DNA of 64,000 bases from Thamnaconus septentrionalis. Its lineage: Eukaryota > Chordata > Actinopteri > Tetraodontiformes > Monacanthidae. A program made the position numbers and the translations under genes. Below are positions 1 through 13,958 of this stretch, piece after piece. The stretch covers positions 3,448,501 to 3,512,500 of the forward strand of contig CM020513.1 of assembly GCA_009823395.1 (NCBI GenBank), written 5' to 3'. Below the pieces are notes generated by a model. That model saw only the letters and a list, made by a program, of their open reading frames with translations. It did not search any database and had not been told where the DNA came from. Within the stretch, counting starts at the first letter, position 1, and each line of letters starts with the position of its first letter.

Positions 1-61
1 TGCTGTGGGAGAGGCGTGACACTTATCGGCTGGTTAAACGCCACCGAGGTGTGTCCTGTCG

Positions 62-62
<1 letters not shown>

Positions 63-96
<34 letters not shown>
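63..96. repeat. (CA)17 microsatellite
   Basis: Perfect CA dinucleotide tract. Confidence 0.98.
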
Positions 97-97
<1 letters not shown>

Positions 98-3000
98 CTC
101 TATATATAGATGTGAAGACGCCCGAACCCTTTGATGCTAGGAGGCGGCTTCAGCCAGGAGGGGAGTCGGGTGGGGGGGGTCATGTGATCAGAACTCGGCA
201 GCTTTGGAAAACGGCCTCTCTGAAGTAGGATTTGAGATTATACGTGAGGAGGTTTGAGTCGGAGTCTAATCTGTCCGTACCTGCTCCCAGTCAAGTGGCT
301 GCAGACGGAGCTGCGCCGACTCCTCACATTTGCATCACAATGTTGGAAAGAAATGCCTTTTTTTTCCCCCCTCCATCCACAACCTCAAATATTGGCTTCG
401 TACAAAAGCAGTAATCAGGTCTGGCCATCTTGGCCATCTCAGCCGCTGTTCATAAAAGTCACCGTGCTGCACATTTCAAAGCCCTCAGTGTAGCGCTCAA
501 ATGGAGCTTAATGACATGAAAGAAAATGAAGAAAAACACAGATGTGTGTTTAAAGTTGATAAAAAGTGATTGTTTTTATGAGGATTTATAGCAACACAAA
601 CTTTATTTGTCAGTGAGTCGTTCAGCAGGCCGGTTCACGCTAAATCTCCCACATTGGCCCTTTAAGGAAGACCAAACATCTGCTCACCAAACTTTTACAA
701 CCGAGCTATGACGCCACATTCTCCTCATTCCTCCGCGACACAAGTGGATTCAGGTAGGAGGAAAACTTCATCAATTGGTCCCTGTGTGCCGCCGGTTCTC
801 TAGATTTGCTGGAGATCAGTTTTCCTTCTTATTCCAGCAGCAGCACCACCACCGCCACCACCACCACCTCTCCCTCCTTCATCCAGCCACAGTCACACAT
901 TTGCAAATTCCTTGAGTTTTTTTTTTTTTTTTTTTTTTTGCGTGCCTCCACATGGCCCAGGAAGTGGATGAACTAATCACGGGGGCAGCTGGCAGCCCCC
1001 TCCCCAAAAGCTAGGCCCCCCCCCCAGCCCCCAACCCAGGGTTCACCGAGAGCAGGAAGCTCTGGGGGGGGTGTGGTGGGGGTCTCTCTCCCTGCTGACG
1101 CTTCCCTTTTTATCAGGAGGAAGCAGGCCGGCTGTTTGTGCTCAAGCCAAGAATTCTTTTTTTTTTTTTCTTTCTTTCTTTTCCCGTCTTCGTTTCTTAT
1201 CTTGCTCTTGCCCCATTTCCCTCAGTAACGCCGGCGCCACGCACGTAATGAGGTAAAAACCTGAGTGTCGGACAAAGCTGGAGGTGGCCAGATAGCGACC
1301 CGGCTCTCCGGCTCTCGCGCGGCTCCCTCCGTCACTCAGCCACCAAATCTCATCTCTCTGGAAAATCCCCTCCGCTCGTCTTCACCCTCGGCACCTAATG
1401 TTTTTCCGAACTAATAAACCGCCGCCGCTCAGGTGTCCATTAAAGACAGGCAGTGAGAACCCAGCCGGTCATTACAAAGTGCGGAGACGCTCGCTAAATC
1501 CCTTCGTCTTTGCCGGAAGGCTTCTTTTTTCTCTCTCGCTCACTTCTCGCCATCACCTCGTGCTCTTTTTATCCCCCCAGATGTAGGCGAAGCTTAGCGA
1601 GGGGCTTAAGGCCGGCCAGGAAGTCTGCCTCTGATAGGCGTGTGACACGAGGCTAACGTTTGTGAGGACGAGGGGGGGTGGATTACCTGCCGGGCTTCGG
1701 CGAGGATGGAGCGTCACTGCGTTGATCCGCCGGAGTGGCACCCGCAGTTGAAACTCCAACACTGGGGAGCAGCTCGGAAGGAAAGAAAAGAGAGCCGTTT
1801 GTTTTATCGTGCAGCCGGTGGGTGAACGAAACAAACAGACCCTTCACTGGGTCGACGCAGCGGCTCGGCGCTGACTCACAGTGGGCTCAGTCAGTGTTGG
1901 CACGGCCGGGCTGGAGGAAACCGAGCGCTAATCAAGTAGCGCCAGGGAGGAGGAGCTCATTCCATGGATGTGTGATTGTTCTCCGGTTGGCGAACAAACA
2001 CTGCGGCCGTTGACGGCGGAAAATTGACCACAACTGATTCTGAGGGTTCAGATGAAAACTCGGCGGGGTCATGTTGTTGTTGTTGTTGTTGTTTTGGTGG
2101 AAATGGAGGATGCTTCCCCGCAGAAAAATTAATGATATGAGGCGCTGCAGATGTCATCAATGGCGACTGCTGTTTTCAAAGGTTGCAAATTGTTGTGCAA
2201 ATGAAAAATCGAATGAAAAATGAAACAAAAAATCCAAGGTAAACCTATTTTGTTCTGGCTGACAGTGCAAGGCTTGGCCTTTCTGGAACTTCACCCAGCA
2301 GCTCCGATTTGACTTGTGAAATCTCACTCGTCCATCTTTACAACTTCCGATGGAAAGCATTTTTAAATCTAATTTAGAACTGCTTTGGATTTTGTAAAAA
2401 TTGGATCCTCGGACAAAATCGGGAATCCTCATTGGTCCAGCCAAATGTAAAACAAAGAGGTGTTTTGCTGCCCAATTCACCCTCAATAGATGGATGGTTG
2501 TGATGGATTCAGACAGTTAGGAAACTTTCCGTCTTGCTTGTCAGAATAAAAAGATTTTCATGTTGCAATTTAAAGTTTCCCAGTATGACCATTCAGGATC
2601 TCTGTGGACTTTTTGAGCTGTCAACACAACGTGGAACCCACAGTTCCTTCCTTTGGCTTCCAGGAACCTGCTGTTTCCTAACGCAACAAGCCGTCCTAGT
2701 CACGGGTCAAACCTTCGGCCCGCCACTCAGTCTTCCTCCTGGCTTCCCGTCTGTTTCTCAGGATGCCACTGCGGGCCTGAGCCAAGCCCAGATAGCTTTT
2801 TACTGCCTCTCCCTGTGACTCACCGGGCCTTTAATGGTTCTCTGGTCTCCTGACTCAGACATTTTTCTGATGAAATGGGATTCTCTCTTTCAGCTTCTGG
2901 TCTCACTCTGTTTGTGTTGCCACAGCCACAACTGCATCCCAACTCTTCTCTCCTCCACTGTCCACTCCACCTCCTCCTCCTCCTGCTCCTCCTCTTCCTC

Positions 3001-4755
3001 CAGTTCCTCCACATCCTCCTGCTCTTCCAGTCCCAGTTTCCCTTATTTGAGAGCTCCTACTGCTTCCATTCTAGGGTTTGGAATAAGAGAATAAAGCCTT
3101 ACAAAGATGCCCTCATTAGTCATTTAGACCTCCTTCTTCTTCTTTTTTCCAGCGTGCCCTCATTTTATTGCATGTTCAGCTCTGCATATTTTCCCCCCCT
3201 TTTCTGCCCTTGAGGGAATCTGGGCCTCTTTAAGTATCCTGTTTATATTTAATCACTGGTGATGGGGTGCAGTTTATGTCTAATGTGATATGATAATTGT
3301 TCCTTGCAAATGCATTCACGCATTACCCTTCAGTTATTTCTCACACATTATTGGAGGCATGAAAAGTCAGCTGTAAATTCTAATGATTAGCATCTGACCT
3401 CGCAGTGCTTATTAACTACTCTTTATCACCTGCTCATGTTCATTCACATCTGATCCACCGAGTCGTCAGGCGTCGAAGCCGTCGCTGTCTCTTTTGCCTC
3501 CTCCGATGCTCCTAAATTGGAGTTCTACCTCCGCAGGCGTTTATTTTGAGCTGGATTTTTTGGGTTTTTGGCTTCTTAATGACACTCGTTCTGGCGGGTG
3601 ACAAACACACGTGTTTTAAAACTCTCCCACACACACACACCCTCACCCACCGCCTGCACAACTGCCGGCACAATCCAGCTGGAAACGGGGTTGTTTTATA
3701 TTTAATATGTATGGATCTCAGATCTCTGCGTGAATCTGGGCTACAGTTTTCTTTTTTTTGCATACGAGTAAACCTGAGCTCAGCTCACAGAGGAGGTGCT
3801 GCTGCCGCGGCTCTTTCACCTTCCTGCAGTCTGATTTTTTTTTTTCCTTTGTGTTGAAAACCACCACGGCCAATAGGAGGCTTATTTGGAAAGCCCTGGT
3901 ATTTTCGTTCTCTTTGTGCAGCCTGCTGCTGTTTTTTTCTTTTTAACCAGTCGTTTGAAGCCCACACACCTTGTTCCCTGTAGCAGCTGCGGCAGAATAA
4001 CAAGGCTCCAGTCCCTCACTCAGGGCAACGCTGGCCACCCGCCTGTCAACCTCGGCAGCATTAGAAGGACACGGCAGTGTTTGATTGGAAGAAATTTATC
4101 GCTTCTCACAATTCCTACCTCGGGAACACGGTTTTTTATTTTTCTATTTTTTTTTCGCGGGGTGTCTCACCTGCCAGGATGATCACACGGCCCAGAGGAA
4201 GACGCTCGGGTTTCACTCCAGCTTGTTAAGAAGAGGAAGTGAAGATGTTTACGGCCATCTGTCTGTTTGCCTTCACAGCCTCTCCGGCGGTTTCCTTTCA
4301 CCGTGGTGATAATGTTATCTCCCACCTGAGGCGACGCATCGTCGAATCCTCCTCACAGTTGAGGTGCCGGGTTTTCCGTCTGTATTTCCTACTCCTCTCG
4401 CTGAGATGGGCAACAAACTCCTCCTTGATTTTACACACATTTTGCACTGCTGTTAGAAAATACTGGAGTTGGTTTTAGACTGATTGGAAAAAAAGGTTAA
4501 TGTGGAAGTGTGTGAGAATTGTGGGGTGGAAATTTTACCATTGAGTAAACTGTGTGTGTAGCCAACATCTGCTTCTAGCGTTACATCTTCAACTAGCATT
4601 AATGATGCACAACAGTTGCGGAACCGAAAGAACAACTCCAATGAAGCCCAGTTAATTTTAGTCGCAGCGAACCTCCCTTCATGTTCTCAAGCCAGTTCAA
4701 TTGCTTGATTCTTCTTTCTGTTGCGCCAACTACTTGTTTTGTTTTTTCTCGACCG

Positions 4756-4875
4756 CTTCTTCTTCTTCTTCTTCTTCTTCTTCTTCTTCTTCTTCTTCTT
4801 CTTCTTCTTCTTCTTCTTCTTCTTCTTCTTCTTCTTCTTCTTCTTCTTCTTCTTCTTCTTCTTCTTCTTCTTCTT
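4756..4875. repeat. (CTT)40 microsatellite, uninterrupted
   Basis: 120 bases of pure CTT, equal to (GAA)n on the other strand. The flanking poly-Leu, poly-Ser, poly-Phe and poly-Arg ORFs are artefacts of this repeat. Confidence 0.99.
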
Positions 4876-7800
4876 GTATCCGTTTTACGGTACATTGCCT
4901 ATACTACTATCTTCAGATACGTCTAGCGCAGTTTACCCACCGCAACCTCTTGATGGATGCGAGGCTTCAAAACAAATCCGCTCAACACATGTGAGTCAGT
5001 GTTAGTAGCTGCTGCTTTCAAACCAAAGAGCGAACGTGCCGGTGGCGGCCTGGTTATTTGTGACCGGCGGCGGGGAAACAATTAGACTTCAAAGACGGAG
5101 CGCCGCTCTTGGACCTCATGATTTTTTGATGGCCGCTCTATGAAATTTTCAGCCCGCCCCCACTTTAAAAGCGAGCTCCTCGCGGCTGCTGCCGCCACAG
5201 GTCACTGCTCACCAGCGCGGCCTCTGTCCTCTGGGCAAACAGTCAGTCAGTCCCGCTGTGTTTCTCGCCGCCGTCACAGCGGAGCCCTCCGCAGCTCTGT
5301 TTTTATTTGCCAGGAAGGCTTGAGATTCATACTGGGGCTGCTTCCAAGAAGGAAGAGTGAATAAACAGAAGTGGGCTGGTGTTTTCGTGGCTGTAGAATA
5401 TCATTGTTAATGGTTATTAGGGAAATACAAGCACACCGTGAAGAGTAATTCAATTTCTTTGGATAATCCCTCCCCCCATCTGTCCTCCTTTCTTTGAAGC
5501 TTGGGCAAAAAAAAAAAAAAAGAAGAAGGAGAAGAATCTGCGGCACAGGAAAAGCCCTCTAATGCTAAACCATCTGAAGTACATCAAAGGGTATTTATAT
5601 TTTCACAAGAATGTGTTTCAGGCCCGGCACTCCTGACAGCAGGATCACCCTCTTGAGTGTTTCGCAGAGATAGCAGGGGTGGCGGCAGGTGTCTCCACTG
5701 CGTGAGATGAAATTGGCTGCGCTCTCCATTGATTTAAGTGTTTCCACCAGCACAGATGCTCTTGGAGATTTTTTTTTCAGTCCTAATTCAAACATCAGGT
5801 GATGCCAGACGTCGTCCCGCTGATCGGTCGCCCACCTCGCATCAGGTGGGACTAACGTCGACCACCTGCCTGTGACGCTGGCGGCGCTCTGCAAGCATTT
5901 TAGAGAAAACAGAAAACAAAAAGCGGAGGGACGGCGGCGGCTCTCTGGAGAAACGTCCGCCCCGATCGTGTTTCCCGATAACAACTTGGCAGGAGTCGCA
6001 TCCCCTGCGAAATTTCCCCCCGCCGACGCCAAAGTCATTTTTTTTATTCTGCGCCGTGATTCTCTTGGCTCCCGCTGTCAAACCCAGACACCACAAAAAA
6101 AAAAAAAAATTAAAAACCAGCAGAAACCGGTGGCTCGGCTCCAGACTGGTGCATTAATTGGCCGGATGACAGCGCCGGAATTCAATTTCCTATTTTTTTT
6201 CCCGCGTGAGCTGCTATGAATCGTCGTCCCAGACCTTGAACAGAGCGTGAGACCTCACTGGGGTTCAGCACGAAGAGGAGAAAGAGAAACGGTGCGAGCA
6301 AATAAATAAATAAAAGGAGAGCGAGGGAGGAGAAAGCAACTGTTACTGTGAGAAATTACCTAGACCGCTTTCGCTTATCTCCTCAGGCACTTTGGAATCT
6401 GCCACTTCTCTGGTCTAACACAGAGCAGATGTCCGAACGTTTCTGCAGCTCCAGAACTTCTTGTGGGCGGAGCTCGCCGTACATTGGCCACGTTTTTCCC
6501 AGCGAAACGCCCCCTCCCTCGCCCCCGCCCCCCCGACGGCCCCTGCGAGTACTTGGCTGCGTCTTTGCTGCTGCGGGTGTATTTGCTCTGTGGTTTAGTT
6601 GAGTTTTGTTTTTGTTTTTTTTGTCTTGGCAACAGAAAGACAGTTGTGCCGCGTTTCTGAGATGCTTGACGCTCAGCAGAGCCTTTGGAGATCTCGTATT
6701 CTTCCAACCCCCCCCCCCCACTCCCCACCCCCACCCTGCAAAAAAAGAACAAAGATTTTTAATATCTTCTGCCGTATAGTGTCGAGCTCATTATATGAGT
6801 ATCATGTGTAATCCATGCTCTGCTTTGTGCGAGACTTCACTGTTCTGATGGCTCTTATCAACACCAGGCTCACACTGTGAAAGTTAATGACTTTCTGCTT
6901 TTTTCTTTTCTTTTTTTTTGCTGCTATTCTTATTTTTCCCACAAAGACAGTCAGAGAAATCCTAAATAGCTTTTCTTTTCCCTCTACAGGCTCATTACAA
7001 CAGCCTCCAATGAGGACGTTTACTGTGAATCTGACATTAAAGCTCTCACTCTCAATTATGATATGTTCTGCAGTATTATAAAAAGACAGATAAGGCTGTG
7101 AAGGAAGAGCAGACATGGTTCGCTAGCCAGCCGCTCTGAACTCTGACAAGTGCAGGTTGTTTTCTGTCTGTCTGTCTGTCCTTCTCGTTTCCTGGCGAAA
7201 AGCTTCATTGGTCACATTTAAAACACCGTTTCCGCTTCTGCAGATTTACAGAATTGTCACTGAGGTCGTCTGAAACTGGAGTTCCCTCCACGCTGCTCTA
7301 CCTTTTCAACATTCAAAGGTTTTTATTTGCAGTTTTTGGGCGGCAACACACAGGAAAGGCAGCTTGTGCAGAGCTCTGTTGTAGTCGAGTTTTAAGAACA
7401 ATTCACCTTGTCAAAATAAAAAAAGTGCACATCTCTGCAAGATGTTGTTTGAAAGCAACAAAATCAACATGTTTTTGTCACCCTGATTTGGCAAATTGAC
7501 GATAATTTCACATCTCTGTACTGCAAGATTAACTGGTGAGTATTTATTTGCACACCGCTGCCGTCTTCTTCTTCTTGTTCTTCTTCTTCTTCTTCTTCTT
7601 CTTCAGCTGATCGGCACCTCAGTCACGTCGTCGGCGCTCCTGGCGGAGCTGCATGTCGAGCAGAGGGCGGGGAAGATCGTTTTTCTGTTATCCAAACATT
7701 TGAAAGCGTCTAAATAAACCGTCCAGCAGAATCCTGATGCGTTTCCCTCTAAGTCTCCTGGCTGCGGTCACTGCTGTGGTCCTGCTGAACGGATGCGTTT

Positions 7801-8992
7801 ATTTATACCAACTTACAACTGACGGCTCCCAGCGGACTGATGGCTGATGGGAGTTTTTTTTTTTTTTTTTTTGCTTTCCCGGCTTTGTGCATTGCTCCCG
7901 GTTTCATCACTTCCCCCGGATTATTAGTTGACACGATATCAGCGGCATCTGCCGCAGCGTGACACCCGTCCTCTGGCCCCCGGAGGAGTTTCGAGGCCCC
8001 CCGGCACCGGCAGGTTGGCGGAGCAGCTTCTGTTCTGCAGCCGAGGCCGTTTCCTTTTCTTGTGTCTCGGCGAATTGAACCCAAATCAAGAAGCGAGAAG
8101 GAGTGTCTAATTATTATTGCTTATACGCATCGACTCCAGTTGTTCGATTTGCACGGAGGGAACTTCAACCTGGATCAACCAGCAGCTTTCCACTCGGCTG
8201 CTGTTGTTTTTCTACAGAATTTCTTTTAAAAAGCTTTAGCTTTGCCCCCCCCCTTAAACCTCCCCACCCGCAACAATTGTCTGAGCTCCATCATGTTTTG
8301 CGGTGTAAACCTATTGACTTGTGTTCCTACAGGGACCTAATCTTGGAGCGGCTCCAGGCGGCTCAGTTTCCATCCTCTCCCCGTCTTTCCTCCCTCCTCC
8401 ATAAATCAATGTGATGTAATTGCCACGGGCTCCCTTTCCCACCACTCGCAGACAAAGTGTTTTCACTGCGGCCACTCACACCCCGGCCGCCGGTTCCCAC
8501 CACTGGGATGCATCCAGCTGGAGTCGGTGGAGTTCGAGACCTTTTTTAGAGTTTTTTCTTTTTTTTTTCTTAATAAGTTTCATTCAGGATTTGGTCTTTT
8601 GGATGGACGGATAGATTGAAAACTGGATGGGTGGTTGAATGGACAGACGGATGGATGGAGGGATGGCACCAATCTGGCTGCTGTTCCTGGACTGTGTACA
8701 TGTGGCTAACAGACTTAAAGATCAGCAGATTAAATCTCATCTCTTTGAGTGCTCCTTCTGTTTAGCTGAGCAGCAGGATTTTGAGAAAAAATTTACTCTA
8801 TCTTTCTCCCCTCCCTCCTCCTTCTCCTCCTCTTCTTCCTCCTCTACTTGTGACTCCCTCGGCCTTTCACAGGAATGTCTCTGCAAGCACTCCTGGATTT
8901 CACAGGAGTGCAGAATGGAAAATGTCCAGCCGTCGTTTCTGTCCTCCCACTGGTCTTCCCCCTTTGGGACTCATTCGGCCCTCGAAAGGATA

Positions 8993-9074
<82 letters not shown>

Positions 9075-9081
9075 TCTCTCT
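8993..9081. repeat. (TC)n compound microsatellite
   Basis: TCTGTCTG units followed by a long TC tract with one A interruption near 9069. Confidence 0.97.
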
Positions 9082-9326
9082 GCATGCCCTGATGACAGTG
9101 CCTGGGCTCAGAGCGAACCCAAGGAGAGGCTTTTGTGGAGTGCGCAGAAATCTTGCTCGCTGCAGTTCAGAGTTCCTCTTCGTCCTGATCTCATCTCTCT
9201 CCCTTTGCGCTCCAATAACTGTCGCTCCTCCGTCTTTTCCCCGGCGTTTTCCGGCCCATTGATTTGAGCACTTTGGGAAGTGTGGGAGATGAAAAAGCCT
9301 CACTCACGACAATCTCGAATTGTGGT

Positions 9327-9327
9327 T

Positions 9328-9370
<43 letters not shown>
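9327..9370. repeat. (TTTA)11 microsatellite
   Basis: Eleven perfect TTTA units. Confidence 0.97.
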
Positions 9371-12300
9371 TGCGTCACATCTTGTTACCTGCGAGACTCG
9401 CTGCCGGTGTTTACAGACGTAGCTGAAGTCCAGAGAGGCGTTTCGGGTGCAGCTCCGTGTGCAGCTTTACGAGGCGGAGGCTGCAGCCTGGAGCCCTCTG
9501 GGGGCCGAGGAAACGACCCAGATGCAAAGCTTCTGGCTCTCGTAACCCAGTGGGACACCTGCCCCGCTGCTCCTGCTGTTAAGGCGACGCGCCTGTTAAA
9601 ATCCACCCAGAACGTAAGACTAGCATCTCTGTTAGCAGCCACTCTGTTACGCGCTCATTACGCTAAGTGCTGCTGGATGCTAATATGTTTTGGGTTTTTT
9701 TTCTAAGCGACTTGTTTGATGCCAGCGCGCGTCCGGCTTTCATGCCCGCTAACAGCCGCTTTGTGTTTTCGAGGTGTTTTGTCTCACCCTTTCATGGCTG
9801 CCCGCTACGTTCAAAGCGCTTAACAGAGTGAAACACCTAACCTAACTGAAAACAGTTCATGCAAATATTTATTCCTACAAGACACATTTTGGATTTATTT
9901 TGGTCCAGAAATTCAACGGAATAAAAAAAAAAAAAACATCTAAAAAGTTTTTCTAGAAACAAGCAGAAGCAACACAGTTGTTTTGTTTACCAAAAAAGCT
10001 GAAAACTGTGTATTTTCTCAGCTTCTTCATAAATACAAGGTTATTGATTAACAATGTGGGGGCCAAAAAAATGCTTTGAGCTGCACAAATATATAAATAA
10101 GAACTAAAACGTCGTTCCCATCTGTGTGTTTCTTTACTCCACTGCTGAGAAGGGAGATTGCCATCTGTATAAAATTAAGTCTTCTCTGAGTTTATATTGG
10201 AATTTGCCGTTGCAGGTTTAAATCAGTAAACACGCAGGTTGGGAAAACGCTCGGGAAATATGTATTTGTTTGGCTCTTTCTCCTGGATCTATTGGGAAAT
10301 ATCCTCTGAATTGTCTTGTTTTGTCGACATTTGTTGGACTTAATAGTCATTTGACAGATTTCACTGGCAGCCGACGTCTTTTCCCTGAAGATGCCGCTTA
10401 TCTTTAATGAATGCGCAGCTGTCCAGGTTGCCAGCACCACAGGAAACTCCACAGCGGGGGTTCTTTTGTCCTGATTTTTTTTAGAAGCGTGTGTGCGTGC
10501 GCGAATATGAAGCGATTAGTTTTGTTTCGGTGGCCTCCCTCCAGAAACGGCGAACAGCCAGGAGACGCCCCAGTGTCCTCCTGCCTGTTTCTTTCATAGT
10601 TTTGTCTCAGAGGTTTATATTTGCACACTAATCCGAGCTGTGTCAACGTATTTTTTGACCGCGGTGCAAAAACCCCGATCAGCCGAAGCGGAAACATCGG
10701 AGCTCGGCTCGGCTTCTGGTGTGAACGGCGTAAATATTTCAGAGACCCTTGTTGTTGTTTGTCTAACCTTTATCACTTTCCACCGGCTCTCCCAAAGTCG
10801 GTTGCAGTGATTGGTGGACGGCTCCGTCGCTGCTTCCTGGGTTTGTTCGGCAGCAATATGTTTCCTGCAATATTTTCTGAAAATACAGCCTTCGCGAAAG
10901 TCAAGAGGCGTGCAGTGTGGGACACACACACACACGCATGACTACGGGCAGTGTGGTGAACCAGGACCGTAACTAATGTGCTCCTAATAAGAAAATCAGA
11001 TTCCAGCAAACATATACGGCCGACTGCTCTCTCCTTTTTTTTTTTTTTTTTTTGCAAAAATTGAAATGAGCCCTGGAAATGATTACCAGATGTGCCTTCG
11101 CAGCACGCACGGTGAACGTTGGTCATTGTCATCCGTTCAACTGCAAATTCAGTTGATTAAGCCTCATGAAAATGAAACTTTGCTCCGCAGAAAGTGACGA
11201 CGGGGCCACGTGTTGTGCTCCCGCTCAGTGTTGACTCCTGTCCGTGTCTCCTCTTCCTCCTCGCCGCCTCCAGGACCGCAGCGCTCCTCCTGCTCTGCTA
11301 ATGGGACTATACACAACAAACAGCAGGAAGCGGATGGCGCTCGCTCAACGCTAACTATAGCGCAGCCTGCTAAAATGGGAGCCGGGATTGTGATTTACAG
11401 GAAAGTAAAATTTAAACAATACAGTGTAAACTCCGCCACGGGCTGATACGCTGGCTCTGTCACGTGACATTGTTTGTTCCATGACATCCTATGTGCGGAG
11501 GATGTGCAGTCCCAGGCCTCCTGTCTCGATGTGCTGTCAATGCATCGCAAAACTACAAAACTACGACAAAATCTAGCAGCACAACAGTTTTTAATACATG
11601 GCATGTAAACGAGTAAATTCTGCCTGGAACTGCTCCTGACGCACTATGAATCATCACCAGCGTTTATCCACTGTCGCTCAGCTTGTATGACAAGCCAATT
11701 CCAAAAAAAACAACAACAACAACAAAAACAACCTGAAACGTGTTGTTGCATTTTCAAGCTTATCTGGATTAGCTGCCTGGAAGCAAGTCGATCAAAGCGG
11801 CGCCTCCAAGAGGAACAAAATCTGTGCTGTTATCTTCAGTCTGCGCTTCTTTGACCTGCGACGCTGTCACAACGTCTTCAGTTCGCTTTCAAGCAAACAT
11901 TCCTCTGGAATCCCTCCACTGATTACTCTCGTCAGCGAAAGGGCCGCTTGCGTTCTCGGACTTAACTGGGTTTGAGCACTTAACCGGTGGGAAATGTTTG
12001 TCATGTGGTTGTTTTGCGGGGTGAGGGTATGGGATCGGGGGGAGGGGCGAGTGGGGCCAGATTTTTAAAAGCGCTCCGGCGCTCCGTAATGAAGTCTTAC
12101 CTTGACTCGGAAAGGCTGTGCCGCTGGTGCCCTTGGTGTCGTGTTTTTGTAAGCCCGCTTGAAAAAACAAAACAAAAAAAGGCCCAGCAAGCCTTCTTCC
12201 TAATTATGTCCCTCGGGGGCCCCGGTGTTCAGTATTCACAGGCCTTCCTGTCCCTGGTGCTGATCCTCCTCCTCCTTCTTCCAGCCGTATCCCCATCAGT

Positions 12301-13596
12301 TCGACAGGTCTTTCCTCTTTAATCGCCCCACTTCAAAGCCGTGTTGTGATGCCCCCCTCGAATCCCCCGGACTCCCCCCCCCAGGCCCTCTGGTTCCCCC
12401 CGGGGACACTCGGGCGGGGCTCAGCCCCCCCCCGGGCCTCTAGAAGGTAGGCAGGCCAGCAGCGTGTCGGTGCCTCGTTAAGTCAGACGGAGAACAACAA
12501 GTGGTTCGGTGATATTTTTACCGCCGCGTGGCTGCGGACGTCCGCAGCAGCTAATTATAGCGGCAGGTTACGGACGTTCCGGCAGTGTGTGACATACACG
12601 CCAAGCTGGTGAAAGACAAACACACACACAGGGTGAGACGCTTGTCAAAAGTGCTGCGTCGGAGCCTGCAGACTGCAGCCGCGTCTCACTTTCAACTCAG
12701 AGAGTCTTTGAGTTGATTCGAGTCCCGCGACGGATGTTAATTCAAAGAAGTGACCCGCTTTATGTCTAATTATCTCGACCCCTTTAAGGTCCCATATCAT
12801 AGCCAATTTCCACTCCCTCGCTTCCTTCGTCTGGGAGCCGCAATGAATTTTTCAGGAAATTCTCCAGAAAACATGTTTAGCCGTCTGTCTGCAGCCAGAT
12901 TTTAGCTTCTAGCTGAAACCGAGGCTTTGTTGGAGCCTTCCGCATGTGACAAAGACAGGGCGGTGGTCGGGGGCGGAGCCAGCACCTGGCTGGGGGTGTG
13001 GTCTGAAAGAGGTGTGATGCAGCTGATGTGTGTCCAGGACGGTGGAGGATGCTTGCGGGATCCGTATTTTGCCACTTACCGTGCTTTTTATTTCTTTTTT
13101 TTTCTCCAAGCAGCCACCTGACAGACTCTGGCTGACTTCTCTCCACATGCACACCTCATAATCTCTGGTGGGGTGGGCTTCCCACCACAGCGGCATGCTG
13201 CCAAGGGAAGAGCCCTGGCTAGTGTTTTTGGCGGCGGACTCGTCGGTAGGAACCGGACAGACATGCTGTCGGCAACATCCGCACTCGTTTCCAGGCAGCT
13301 CGGCTGCAACGTTAACTGTGCCATCAGTTTCAATCGGCGCCCGTAGTAAGTAGAAGAACGATCGCACGCTGCAGACGAGTGGATCTGTTATCACTCTGCG
13401 TGCCGAGTGGCCGCTGTGGTCACTGAACAAAGGAAGCAGAGGGTTAGCCTCAACTGAAGTGGAGAGAGAGCCGGTGATTAATAGGCCGGCGCGCTCTGAT
13501 CAGTGCTGAGGTTGTTTCTTCCTCTGTGGTGGTTTGTCTTTATCTTGGCTGCTTGGCTCTCGCTGTCGGATCAATAAATACCGAGCAGGAGGTGGT

Positions 13597-13640
13597 GGAG
13601 GAGGAGGAGGAGGAGGAGGAGGAGCAGGAGGCGGAGGTGA
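13597..13640. repeat. (GGA)n trinucleotide repeat, imperfect
   Basis: Runs of GGA/GGT/GGC that translate as poly-Gly or poly-Leu in spurious ORFs. Confidence 0.85.
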
Positions 13641-13924
13641 GGCAGTAATTCTGCCTCAGTTAGATCCTGCATCCTGGAGATGGACGGCTCGTCCGTCACC
13701 ATCTTGCGCTGCTGTGTGGTCACATGACCCGCCGTGACCACATGATGACAGAGTGTATTGTCTGCGGATTTGATTGGAGGGCGCCAGGCAACATCCTCTC
13801 CTTTAAATCCGCCTCGTTCCTCCAAAGGTTTGCGTTCCTGTTGTCTGCACGACGTGCACGAAAAACAAGATCATCGAGGCAAAACTGTGATTATCCCGCG
13901 TGTTGCGACGCAATGGCAGTTGGC

Positions 13925-13926
<2 letters not shown>

Positions 13927-13957
<31 letters not shown>
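13927..13957. repeat. (TG)15 microsatellite
   Basis: Perfect TG tract. Confidence 0.97.

Positions 13958-13958
<1 letters not shown>

Noticed and set aside
4599..5005. Overlapping ORFs with long poly-Leu, poly-Ser, poly-Phe and poly-Arg runs
   Set aside because: They are translations of the (CTT)40 repeat and have no flanking gene-like sequence.
5595..6038. Minus-strand ORF of 147 codons
   Set aside because: No domain, signal or splice context, and composition is like the surrounding DNA. ORFs this long are expected by chance in GC-rich parts of 64 kb.
8639..9262. Plus-strand ORF of 207 codons, the longest in the window
   Set aside because: Its length is due to the (TC)n tract; the rest has no recognisable protein features.
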